From Treponema primitia ZAS-1 (lineage in GTDB: Bacteria > Spirochaetota > Spirochaetia > Treponematales > Breznakiellaceae), in the NCBI RefSeq assembly GCF_000297095.1, contig NZ_AEEA01000029.1:34642-98641 (forward strand): a stretch of DNA of 64,000 bases, read 5' to 3'. The first letter of the stretch is position 1; each line of letters starts with the position of its first letter. Made by a program: the position numbers and the translations under genes. A model generated the notes under the pieces. That model was not told the origin of the DNA. It searched no databases and saw nothing but the letters and a program-made list of their open reading frames with translations. Below, in pieces: positions 1-7,653 of this stretch.

Positions 1-1
1 A

Positions 2-646
2 CAGATAACAAATATAACGGAAAACGATAATACATTTTCTATTTTAGTAAACAATCTAACCCATGATGCTGTTTATTTGCAGTATCCGGATTATTCCGCC
101 GAAAAAGATATAATAAACCATGGTAGGAATATTTTTGGAAATCTAATTTCCTTTAAATATTATCATACAAATAGCGCTTCGTATATTCTTTTAGCAAAGT
201 GGTTTGACTATCTCCGACAAAATGGGGTTTGGGATAATACCCGTATAATTATTGTATCCGATCATGGCGACGGAGGATTAACTAACCCGGATTTTACATC
301 ATTCCAAAATGACTATGTAATTCCTTATAATCCCATACTTTTGATTAAAGATTTTTCCGATAAGGATGATTTGAAAACAAATAACGACTTTATGACAAAT
401 GCGGACGTGCCATTATTGGCAACAAAAGATATTATTGAAAATCCCATAAATCCATTTACAAAAAGAGCTTTGGAGCCTGACAAGAAAGATGGCATCTATA
501 TATTTACGGAAGGATATACTAATACTTCCTTCTATACCGGCAATACCTTATTACAGGACAATTCTAAGTTTTTTTACGTGCATAATCCTATTTTTGATCA
601 GAAGAATTGGCGTGAATTGCAATACAAAGATTTTAAAACAAACTAG
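2..646 (+). CDS. Sulfatase/phosphoethanolamine-transferase-like protein, C-terminal part (cut by window edge)
   Basis: The frame is open from base 2 without a credible start, so the gene begins outside the window. The visible part is the C-terminal third of an alkaline-phosphatase-superfamily domain: NNLTHD matches the metal/substrate motif NETTH, and VSDHGDG is the classic C-terminal metal-binding motif. It is clearly paralogous to the C-terminal half of the minus-strand gene at 7650-10309 (shared DNTRI.IV.DHGDG, YNP.L, FMTNAD and NP.NP blocks in the same order). The family acts outside the inner membrane, moving or cleaving phospho- or sulfo-groups on glycans or lipids. The DNA is markedly more AT-rich than the genes after 1.1 kb, suggesting transfer. 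Exact substrate unknown. Confidence 0.75.
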   Translation, partial: QITNITENDNTFSILVNNLTHDAVYLQYPDYSAEKDIINHGRNIFGNLISFKYYHTNSASYILLAKWFDYLRQNGVWDNTRIIIVSDHGDGGLTNPDFTSFQNDYVIPYNPILLIKDFSDKDDLKTNNDFMTNADVPLLATKDIIENPINPFTKRALEPDKKDGIYIFTEGYTNTSFYTGNTLLQDNSKFFYVHNPIFDQKNWRELQYKDFKTN

Positions 647-678
647 TAAAAATTAGTGAATGATAAAAGGATTTTAAT

Positions 679-963
679 ATGGACATAAGTGTCGGAGTTC
701 CAGTTTATAACAGCGAAAATATTCTACCCGAACTTATTCGTCAGTTTAAAGATGCTTTAAAGGAATTTGAATATGAAATTATTCTTGTTAATGATGAAAG
801 TCCCGACAAAAGCTGGGATGTTATTCTTAAAGAAATATTATCAAATTATCAGTTTATTGGTGTAAATTTACGAAAAAACAGCAGTCTGGACAATGCAATT
901 ATTGCAGGTCTTAAATACAGAAAGCCCAAATGGAATGTAAAAAATTACCCATTGCTGTATTAG
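679..963 (+). pseudogene. Truncated family 2 glycosyltransferase (N-terminal 94 residues)
   Basis: MDISVGVPVYNSE, a spaced LVNDESPD motif and DNAIIAGLKY are the first three blocks of a GT2 enzyme of the dolichyl-phosphate-mannose-synthase/ArnC type, which loads a sugar onto a polyprenyl phosphate. Such proteins run to about 240-330 residues. Here the frame stops just before the expected MDDDLQ metal-binding block, and I find no continuation in any frame of 964-1122. It is therefore a broken gene. It shares the AT-rich composition of the fragment upstream and starts 32 bases after it. The 159 bases that follow hold nothing I recognise; they end at the start of the GT8-like gene. Confidence 0.7.
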
Positions 964-1122
964 CGAAAGTTCAGATGAGAAGTACAACATGGCCTAAAAG
1001 TGAAGGAGTTAGCCGGAATGAACCCGCTAATACGGACAAGATAAGGGTTATAGTCAGATATGGGAAAATAATACTTTTAAAATATTAATTCCAAAAATCA
1101 GATAAAAATTCAAGTAAACACC

Positions 1123-1953
1123 ATGGCTAAAATAAAAAAAGGTCTCCTAACCATTGCTATCGGCAAAAAATACATCACCCAGGCAAAGTACCTGGCCTAT
1201 TCCTGTATGCTGCATACACCCCACACTGTCCGGGCGGTCATTACCGACAACCCTACCCTGCTTTCCGGTTATTATGATATCCTGATTCCCTATAACCCAG
1301 AGTATGGAGATCCCTTTGCCGCCAAAACTATGCTGCATAGGTATACACCCTTTGAAAAGACCCTCTATCTGGACGCCGATTCTCTGGTGATGACTGGTAT
1401 AGATTCCTATTGGGAAGTTCTAGAAGACCGTTCTTTTGCGTATACCGGGGAACTGATAAAAAATGGGGAATGGTATTTTGATATAGAAAAAATAATGGAC
1501 AAATTATCCCTGCCCTGGATACCGAAGCTTAACAGCGGTATGCTATTATTTGATACCGGGGAAAAATCTAAAGCAGTTTTTGATACGGCAAATGATTATA
1601 TGCAAAACCATGATGAACTTGCGGTACCCTTCTTCAGAGAGAAGATGCTTCCCGATGAGCCCTATTTTGCTATAGCCCTGGCAAAACAGGGAGAAACGCC
1701 CTATGCGGATCATGGCCGGTTTTCCCGTACCCTCATAGGGGCGGATCACATTCGTCTGGATTCCATCAAAGGTTTTGCCTTTTTTATAAAAAAAGGGGAA
1801 CAAGTTTTCCCTCAGGTAGTTCATTTTTGTGGGCGGTTTGGACAGTTTTTTTATCTTTTTGAGAAAATAAAACTTTATTTTTGCTTTAATCCGCCTGTAA
1901 AAGTGTTTTTTAATGGCATTTTTTCTGTAATACGAAATATAGTGAAAAAGTGA
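1123..1953 (+). CDS. GT8-like glycosyltransferase
   Basis: A 276-residue cytosolic GT-A fold enzyme that would transfer a sugar from a nucleotide sugar. YLDADSLV (DxD at residues 84-86) is the metal and nucleotide-sugar site. KLNSGMLLFDTG (about 136-147) and the C-terminal HFCGRFGQ (about 234-241) are the acceptor and second metal-ligand regions usual in GT8. Only ATG 1123 is followed by the conserved N-terminal strand. It lies 30 bases before a Wzi-like barrel and is probably cotranscribed with it and the next glycosyltransferase, which points to surface polysaccharide synthesis. Donor and acceptor cannot be told from sequence. Confidence 0.8.
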   Translation: MAKIKKGLLTIAIGKKYITQAKYLAYSCMLHTPHTVRAVITDNPTLLSGYYDILIPYNPEYGDPFAAKTMLHRYTPFEKTLYLDADSLVMTGIDSYWEVLEDRSFAYTGELIKNGEWYFDIEKIMDKLSLPWIPKLNSGMLLFDTGEKSKAVFDTANDYMQNHDELAVPFFREKMLPDEPYFAIALAKQGETPYADHGRFSRTLIGADHIRLDSIKGFAFFIKKGEQVFPQVVHFCGRFGQFFYLFEKIKLYFCFNPPVKVFFNGIFSVIRNIVKK

Positions 1954-1983
1954 TATTATTTAATATACTTTAAGGAAAGTCGT

Positions 1984-3654
1984 ATGAAACCGAAAAAATA
2001 TTTATTCATCTTGTTTTTTGTTCTATGGTTTTCTTTACCAGGATTATCGTTTGGAGAAACCTACTTTATCGATTCGTCGGAGGTACGTACCCTGCGCTAC
2101 CTATATAGCAGGGCAAAAAAGGTTTTCCCCTTTAGCGCATTCCCAGTTCATGGCAGTGACCTTCTGGATATTGCAGAGAAACTTCCCCCTCTTTCATCAG
2201 AACAGGATCAACGTCTTCTGGACAGTTTAATTGCTGAATTTAAAAACCAGCAGGAGAATAATATTTCACTCAAGGGAAACCTTACGGCTTCCTATGTACA
2301 TCGTCTTCGTACTGCTTCGGTTTTAGCTGATGATGAGCTTGTAAAGAATGGCATGGATTTTCAACGACAGTATCTTTCTGCTCCGCCTATTTTAGACCTT
2401 AATGCTGGGATAGGTACTTTTACGGGGATTTATGTAGAGGGGGAGATAGGCCTGCGCAAGGCCTGGTACGATGACTACGATCCGACGAATAATTTCCTTT
2501 TCCCCGCGCCGGATTCCGAGCTGGATATCAATTTCGATATCCTTAACAGGGGTATGCTTTTCTGGAACGGTGAACATATTAATGTTGGTTTAGGCCGGGA
2601 TAAGGTTCACTTTGGAAATACTCCCGGGGGAACTCTTTACCCTTCTGCATCCCTACCCTATTTAGACGGTCTCAGAATATCTACTCCCATTGGACCCTTT
2701 AGTATGGACTATTCACTTTCCACTATTCAGGCAAGGAGAGCAAAAAAACTAGAGGGAAAAAATATACTAAATGGGGGTTATAACGGTTATTATTACGATG
2801 CATACAAAAATTTCGGTTTTATGATGGATGAAAATCCTACTATTATTTTGACTGCCACCCATCGCTTTCAATGGAATTTTGGACAGATAAAGACAGGGCT
2901 TGGGGGAACTGTAGTATACGCCCGCAGTAATAATATGTTCTTGATGACCGATATTATTCCAATACAAATTTGGCATAATGCGGACGTGCGTCCCAATAAT
3001 CTTAATATGGTACTTGATGCTTCATGGGCATTGTACCCCGGCTTAACCCTTTCAGGAATTGTCGGGTTTGACGATATAAACGCCAATTTTATTGGGATTA
3101 ATGATTCCGAGGTGCCAACCATACCCGCAGGAATTTTGCAGCTGGAATATAATTTACTTACCCCAGCGTTAAAAGCGAATTTCCTGTTTGAAGCCGGCGC
3201 TACCCACTTCCTTTGGGGTAATTATGGCTATGACGGTGAACCCGATGACGGCAAACCCTGGGGCGGCGTCTATCTTGCAAGGGCAATATACCGTTATTCG
3301 CCAAGTAATGACGGAGTTCTACTGCCTTTAACAAGTCCTTACGGACCTGGGGTGTATTGGGGACGCGTAACAAGCAGTTTTACTATTTCTGATATTCCTT
3401 CCTTTGAAATCGGCGCAGATTTATTATTGTTAACAAAAATACGAGGGGCAAACCTTGTTACAACCGGATATAGTAATGACGGTGTAGCAGATGAATCCCG
3501 GTACTGGTTTTTCTCCCTGGATCTGCCCTGTGCTTATACCTGGAAATTTCTTCAGTTTTCTTTTACCCCGGCGTTATTGGTAAATGATGGAGATATTGGT
3601 TTTGAATTAAACCTTGGACTAAGGTACAAAATTCAAGGGAAAACCTACTTTTGA
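1984..3654 (+). CDS. Wzi-like outer-membrane beta-barrel, capsule assembly family
   Basis: 556 residues with a clear signal peptide (two Lys, hydrophobic core, cleavage near residue 25). A short helical stretch (about 30-95) precedes a long run of alternating, aromatic-rich strands ending in KTYF, as in outer-membrane barrels. INVGLGRDKVHFGN with a following SLPYLDGLRI resembles the Wzi region that in enteric bacteria anchors group 1 capsule at the surface. Start codon ATG 1984 has AAGGAAAG upstream. Its stop overlaps the TTG start of the next gene (TTGA), indicating one operon with the flanking glycosyltransferases. The Wzi assignment is by motif resemblance and the barrel nature is firmer than the capsule role. 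Confidence 0.65.
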   Translation: MKPKKYLFILFFVLWFSLPGLSFGETYFIDSSEVRTLRYLYSRAKKVFPFSAFPVHGSDLLDIAEKLPPLSSEQDQRLLDSLIAEFKNQQENNISLKGNLTASYVHRLRTASVLADDELVKNGMDFQRQYLSAPPILDLNAGIGTFTGIYVEGEIGLRKAWYDDYDPTNNFLFPAPDSELDINFDILNRGMLFWNGEHINVGLGRDKVHFGNTPGGTLYPSASLPYLDGLRISTPIGPFSMDYSLSTIQARRAKKLEGKNILNGGYNGYYYDAYKNFGFMMDENPTIILTATHRFQWNFGQIKTGLGGTVVYARSNNMFLMTDIIPIQIWHNADVRPNNLNMVLDASWALYPGLTLSGIVGFDDINANFIGINDSEVPTIPAGILQLEYNLLTPALKANFLFEAGATHFLWGNYGYDGEPDDGKPWGGVYLARAIYRYSPSNDGVLLPLTSPYGPGVYWGRVTSSFTISDIPSFEIGADLLLLTKIRGANLVTTGYSNDGVADESRYWFFSLDLPCAYTWKFLQFSFTPALLVNDGDIGFELNLGLRYKIQGKTYF

Positions 3655-4727
3655 TTACTGTCTTGGCCTGCTATGAGCGTATATCCCTCTTCCATACCAT
3701 GGAACCTTTTTTTATTAAAAAGTTCCGCCGCCTGTTTCATTTTACCCAATCGGCTGAATATTGCCTAACTAAAGATAAAAATAGCCTCCTTTTTATGGAG
3801 CGGTGTTTTCAGTATCGAGACCCCAGGGATTTGATCGACGGAGAATATGAACTAATTAGACGATTACGGGATAAGTATAAAACCATAGTTTTTTTAAACG
3901 GCCAACCTGAAGCTGGTACCAATCGTCTGGATCTGCTTCCCTATGTGGACCGGCTTTTTTACAAATCGGTATTTTTTGATTTAAATAATTATTGTAAGGA
4001 TCTTTACGCAAAAAATCTTTTTGCCGATTATTATCATCAAAAATATGGCATATATGATAAAGATAGAGAATACCGGTGTGTCCCGGCTATTAGTACCGCT
4101 GATACTAAAAAAATAGAGCTTTCCTGGAATATCGGTGTGGGTAATTATCCCCGCAGGAATTGGCCCCAGCGTATGGGGACGGTATTAGCCCGGGCGGGTC
4201 TTCCCGATCTGAGGCGGTTTTTTAAACCCGGGCAAAGGGCTCCGTCGGATTTTTCAGGTTCCGTCAGGACTATTGCAGTTCATGCCCGGATCGATCCCGT
4301 ATCCTGTGAATCCATCTCTTATCAGCGGCGTTTATACCTTGAAAAAATAAAGGATGATACACGTTTTTTAACCGGAATGGTTTCACAGGATGTTTATTAC
4401 CGGGAACTGCGGGATGCAAAGATAACCCTATCTCCCTTCGGTTGGGGTGAAGTCTGCTTCCGGGATTTTGAAGCGATTATTTCCGGCAGCTTGCTTCTAA
4501 AACCCGATATGTCCCATCTAAAAACCTGGCCCAATGTGTATATTCCCTACGAAACCTATGTTCCCACCAACTGGGATGGAACGGATATTATAGAAAAGGC
4601 AGAAATCTATCTGGGGAATGATCTGGAACGACAGCGTATCGCCCGGAATGCCTGGGAGCAATACTGCGATCAATTGTACGGTCTTGAAGATCGGTTTACT
4701 TCACTTTTTCAAGACATATTAGTATAA
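3651..4727 (+). CDS. Glycosyltransferase with exostosin-like/GT-B C-terminal motif
   Basis: 358 residues, no signal peptide. The block SPFGWGEVCFRDFEAIISG (residues 261-279) is the hallmark of exostosin-like and related GT-B enzymes, where the two acidic residues eight apart contact the donor sugar phosphate. The start is TTG, overlapping the stop of the barrel gene as TTGA, so translation is probably coupled. Only 7 bases separate its stop from the next gene. The context (barrel, glycosyltransferase, barrel) suggests assembly and export of one surface glycan. Substrate unknown. Confidence 0.7.
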   Translation: MITVLACYERISLFHTMEPFFIKKFRRLFHFTQSAEYCLTKDKNSLLFMERCFQYRDPRDLIDGEYELIRRLRDKYKTIVFLNGQPEAGTNRLDLLPYVDRLFYKSVFFDLNNYCKDLYAKNLFADYYHQKYGIYDKDREYRCVPAISTADTKKIELSWNIGVGNYPRRNWPQRMGTVLARAGLPDLRRFFKPGQRAPSDFSGSVRTIAVHARIDPVSCESISYQRRLYLEKIKDDTRFLTGMVSQDVYYRELRDAKITLSPFGWGEVCFRDFEAIISGSLLLKPDMSHLKTWPNVYIPYETYVPTNWDGTDIIEKAEIYLGNDLERQRIARNAWEQYCDQLYGLEDRFTSLFQDILV

Positions 4728-4734
4728 GAGGAAG

Positions 4735-6381
4735 ATGATGAAAAAAGTATTTGTTAGTGTGTGTGTTTTAGCGTTTATTTGCATGTCCCTTATTGCGGAG
4801 GAGGCGCCGGAAACGGATGTTAAGCGCAAGGTATTGATCCCCGCTTTTGATGCCATGGATATTGACTTCATGAACATTGGCTTTGGCGTCGAACTGGGGG
4901 TTAAGGAGGAATCCTTCTACAATGCGAATAATATTCGCATGGATTTTGTTACCAGCCATTTTAGCTTAGTGGCCGATCTTGCCATGGCAAATGATCAGAA
5001 ATACGCACCATCCCGGGTGATGATCCCCGCAGGAAGTTTTATGGGGCATTACTTCTTTATGAATGAAGGGGGGCTCAATTTTAATCTATGGAATTTCAGT
5101 GCGGACCTTGGCCGATTCAGGATCTATGATGTTGTGGATTCACCCTACTCCCTGTTTATCAACTCCCTGGGTCATTCTACCAATACCCTGAATATAAAAT
5201 ATGACGGACCGCGCTTTCTCTACCAGACCCAGTGGATAGAAATGAATTCCCGTAATAGTGTTTCGAGTCCTGTGTGGAATGAATACCATTGGAGAAAAGA
5301 AAACCAGCCGGATGGTCTGGCTGGTCCCATTGATTATGATGACCTTCATTCTCCTGATGATGATAATATTAAAGATATAGGTTTCCCCGACCGTGGGGCG
5401 AATTACAAAATTTATGCAGTAAAGGTGAAGGATTGGCGTCTTGGGTTTTTGGATGCTGCGGTTTATACCGGACGCTCATTTGATTTGGAATATTTTCTTA
5501 ATCCTATTCCCCAATATTTTATACAATACGTAAAGGTCACCCCCGGACGCCCCTGGACCACGGATTCAAACGAAAACAACATGTTCGGTCTTTTTTGGGA
5601 CATTGATAAAAAGGACCTATGGAGCGCCTATGCCCAGGTGCTGGTTGATGATTTTAGCCTTGAGTTCCTGAAATTCCTGTACGATGGATTTGCCGATAAT
5701 CCATGGAAAGCAGCCTGGGCCTTAGGCGGAAGGCTTCATACACCCTACGGTCGGTTTGGGTTTCACCACGGCGGCGCTCTTAAATATACCTTTGAACCCG
5801 TAGGCTCACCGGAAGGCAGGTATTCCGGGGATGATGTCAGGACTGCCTACGGGTACACCTACTATCCTGAAGCACAGTACTACGATGATGAAAGTACGGG
5901 GGATCTGGTTTCTATTCTTATCGAAGATAATATGATTGGTTATAAACACGGAGAAAACAATATTGCCTTCCAGGTGGATTACCAGAACAAGTTCTCCGGT
6001 TTTTTGGTAACATCTGAACTTGAATTCTCCCTTACCGGGAACAGCTCCTTGGCCAATCCTTGGCAGGATTATACCGCACGGTCAAAAATACCCAGCGGAG
6101 AAAGAGGAACCCGGCTGTTGGATGATGCGGAGCTTGAAAAACGCCTTGAATTCCGGGTGAATGCTTCCCGCCATATCGGTCCGTGGGGTTTTTATGCCGC
6201 CGCCGCTCTTGGCGGAATTTTCAATAAACTTAAACTTAAACCGGCGGATATAACTATGAATTCATCCCCCGATTCCGACAGCGGGGTGGCCGATAGTATT
6301 ATGATATGGAAGGCATCGCAGGATCATGAATTCATTTTCCGGTTTTCAATTGGCGTCAGATATACCTTGGGGGTATTGTAA
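4735..6381 (+). CDS. Wzi-like outer-membrane beta-barrel, second copy
   Basis: 548 residues with a signal peptide (MMKKVFVSVCVLAFICMSLIA, cleavage before EEAPE). The rest is amphipathic strands rich in Tyr, Trp and Phe, ending RYTLGVL. LINS LGHSTNTL and GPRFLYQTQW (about residues 142-170) again resemble the Wzi family. It belongs to the operon starting at 1123 (AGAGGAAG ribosome site 6 bases upstream). Its last 36 bases overlap, tail to tail, the end of the minus-strand gene beginning at 7653. Function is inferred; it could be another treponemal porin-like barrel. Confidence 0.6.
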   Translation: MMKKVFVSVCVLAFICMSLIAEEAPETDVKRKVLIPAFDAMDIDFMNIGFGVELGVKEESFYNANNIRMDFVTSHFSLVADLAMANDQKYAPSRVMIPAGSFMGHYFFMNEGGLNFNLWNFSADLGRFRIYDVVDSPYSLFINSLGHSTNTLNIKYDGPRFLYQTQWIEMNSRNSVSSPVWNEYHWRKENQPDGLAGPIDYDDLHSPDDDNIKDIGFPDRGANYKIYAVKVKDWRLGFLDAAVYTGRSFDLEYFLNPIPQYFIQYVKVTPGRPWTTDSNENNMFGLFWDIDKKDLWSAYAQVLVDDFSLEFLKFLYDGFADNPWKAAWALGGRLHTPYGRFGFHHGGALKYTFEPVGSPEGRYSGDDVRTAYGYTYYPEAQYYDDESTGDLVSILIEDNMIGYKHGENNIAFQVDYQNKFSGFLVTSELEFSLTGNSSLANPWQDYTARSKIPSGERGTRLLDDAELEKRLEFRVNASRHIGPWGFYAAAALGGIFNKLKLKPADITMNSSPDSDSGVADSIMIWKASQDHEFIFRFSIGVRYTLGVL

Positions 6382-7653
6382 AATGCTGCAAAGTGCATCA
6401 ACTACCCTTTTACCTGCTTCTCCAGGATACATATAAGCTTCGTTCCGTAACTTCCCGCTTATTTCTTTCTTCTCCCCCCCTCCGATAATTCTGTCAAGAA
6501 ACCCCTCTATTTTCTCAAAATCATCCTCGTTTACCGCGGTACCCAGGTTCCGTATGGCTCGGAAGGTCCAGGCTTCATCTTCGATATCCGCTAAATCGTA
6601 TGGCCGTTTATCAAAATCGAAACGGGGGTAAATTACCGGGCGGTCAAATAAAAATACATAATCAAACACCACCCCTGAAAAATCGGAAATAAGCACATCG
6701 GCGCGGGACAGGGCTGTCAAGTTTTCTACGTCAAAATTCCATTCCACATTTTTATAGGAATCCAAACTTTTCTGCAGCGTTTCTATGGTGTTTTTTTCTG
6801 AAATCATACTTTGCGGATGGGGACGGATAATTATTCTGTAGGAAGATTTCGCGAGGGGATCCAGTAAGCGTAAGCCGTAACGGCGCATAATGCCGTTTGC
6901 CCCCCAGGATGGGGCCACTAGAACTGTTTTTTTATGGTCCCCCTCTTTCGGTAATTCTTTTATATGTTCCGCCATTACATCAAGGTAGGTACATCCGGTA
7001 ACAAATAGCTCCTTACGGGCTGTACCCCGCTGTTCCTCCAGCTGCCGTATATCCTTCTTTTGATACTCACCGGTTAAAAAAACTGAATTGTAATAGTCCA
7101 GGCTGAAGAGGCGGTAAGTGGTTGCGTCGGTAACCATGTGGAGTATATGTGCGTAATGCCTTACCCCAGGAGATCGTTTAAGCTGTAATACATCAAGGCC
7201 GGGGGTAGTCATAAGGCAGACATCAGCTTCAAGGAAATTTAAAAAATTGTATGCCGCGTTTCCCTTCCCGATAAACTTCTTTTCCAATAAACTATCCGGC
7301 GCTTGAAACGACAGGCCCGGATCATCTTCACCGCTCGTGTAATAAACGCAGGGCATCCCCCGGATGATCAGCTCTTCAAGTACCGGCTTAAATACATTCC
7401 AATACTGTTTCCCTTCAGAATAGATAACCAGCTGAGGCCGGGCTGCTGAAGCGGTTTCAGAATTGCGTTTACTGTTTTTATTAAACAGGGATCCGGTTTT
7501 AATTTTAATAAGAACATTTTTAAAAAAGAAAAAGACCGTAACCGCCAAACCGGTTAATAGTGAAAAGAGCATACTCCCTGTGCCGGGATCAATATATGCA
7601 TGGAGCGGGAAAGGCAGTATTAGTGCAAATAACAGTATATATACTTTTTTCAT
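6346..7653 (-). CDS. CDP-glycerol:polyglycerophosphate glycerophosphotransferase family protein (TagB/TagF-like)
   Basis: The 435-residue product from ATG 7653 has a signal-like helix, the short motif YIDPGTGS and a transmembrane helix (about 20-48), then a cytosolic GT-B type domain. RPHPQS and SDFSGVVFDYVFLFDRPVIY (about 270-335) are signatures of the teichoic-acid glycerophosphotransferase family, which adds glycerol- or ribitol-phosphate units to a membrane-bound acceptor. Its ATG overlaps the stop of the fused YidC/sulfatase gene (ATGA), so the two are translationally coupled. An upstream in-frame ATG at 7680 would add nine residues inside that gene and is less likely. In a diderm spirochete the product is more likely a phosphoglycerol-decorated glycan than classical teichoic acid. 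Confidence 0.8.
   Translation of the reverse strand: MKKVYILLFALILPFPLHAYIDPGTGSMLFSLLTGLAVTVFFFFKNVLIKIKTGSLFNKNSKRNSETASAARPQLVIYSEGKQYWNVFKPVLEELIIRGMPCVYYTSGEDDPGLSFQAPDSLLEKKFIGKGNAAYNFLNFLEADVCLMTTPGLDVLQLKRSPGVRHYAHILHMVTDATTYRLFSLDYYNSVFLTGEYQKKDIRQLEEQRGTARKELFVTGCTYLDVMAEHIKELPKEGDHKKTVLVAPSWGANGIMRRYGLRLLDPLAKSSYRIIIRPHPQSMISEKNTIETLQKSLDSYKNVEWNFDVENLTALSRADVLISDFSGVVFDYVFLFDRPVIYPRFDFDKRPYDLADIEDEAWTFRAIRNLGTAVNEDDFEKIEGFLDRIIGGGEKKEISGKLRNEAYMYPGEAGKRVVDALCSILQYPQGISDAN

Noticed and set aside
964..1122. Possible group II intron or other mobile-element remnant after the truncated GT2
   Set aside because: Some phrases look like intron-type RNA, but I could not find a domain V-like hairpin or a reverse transcriptase, so no call is made.
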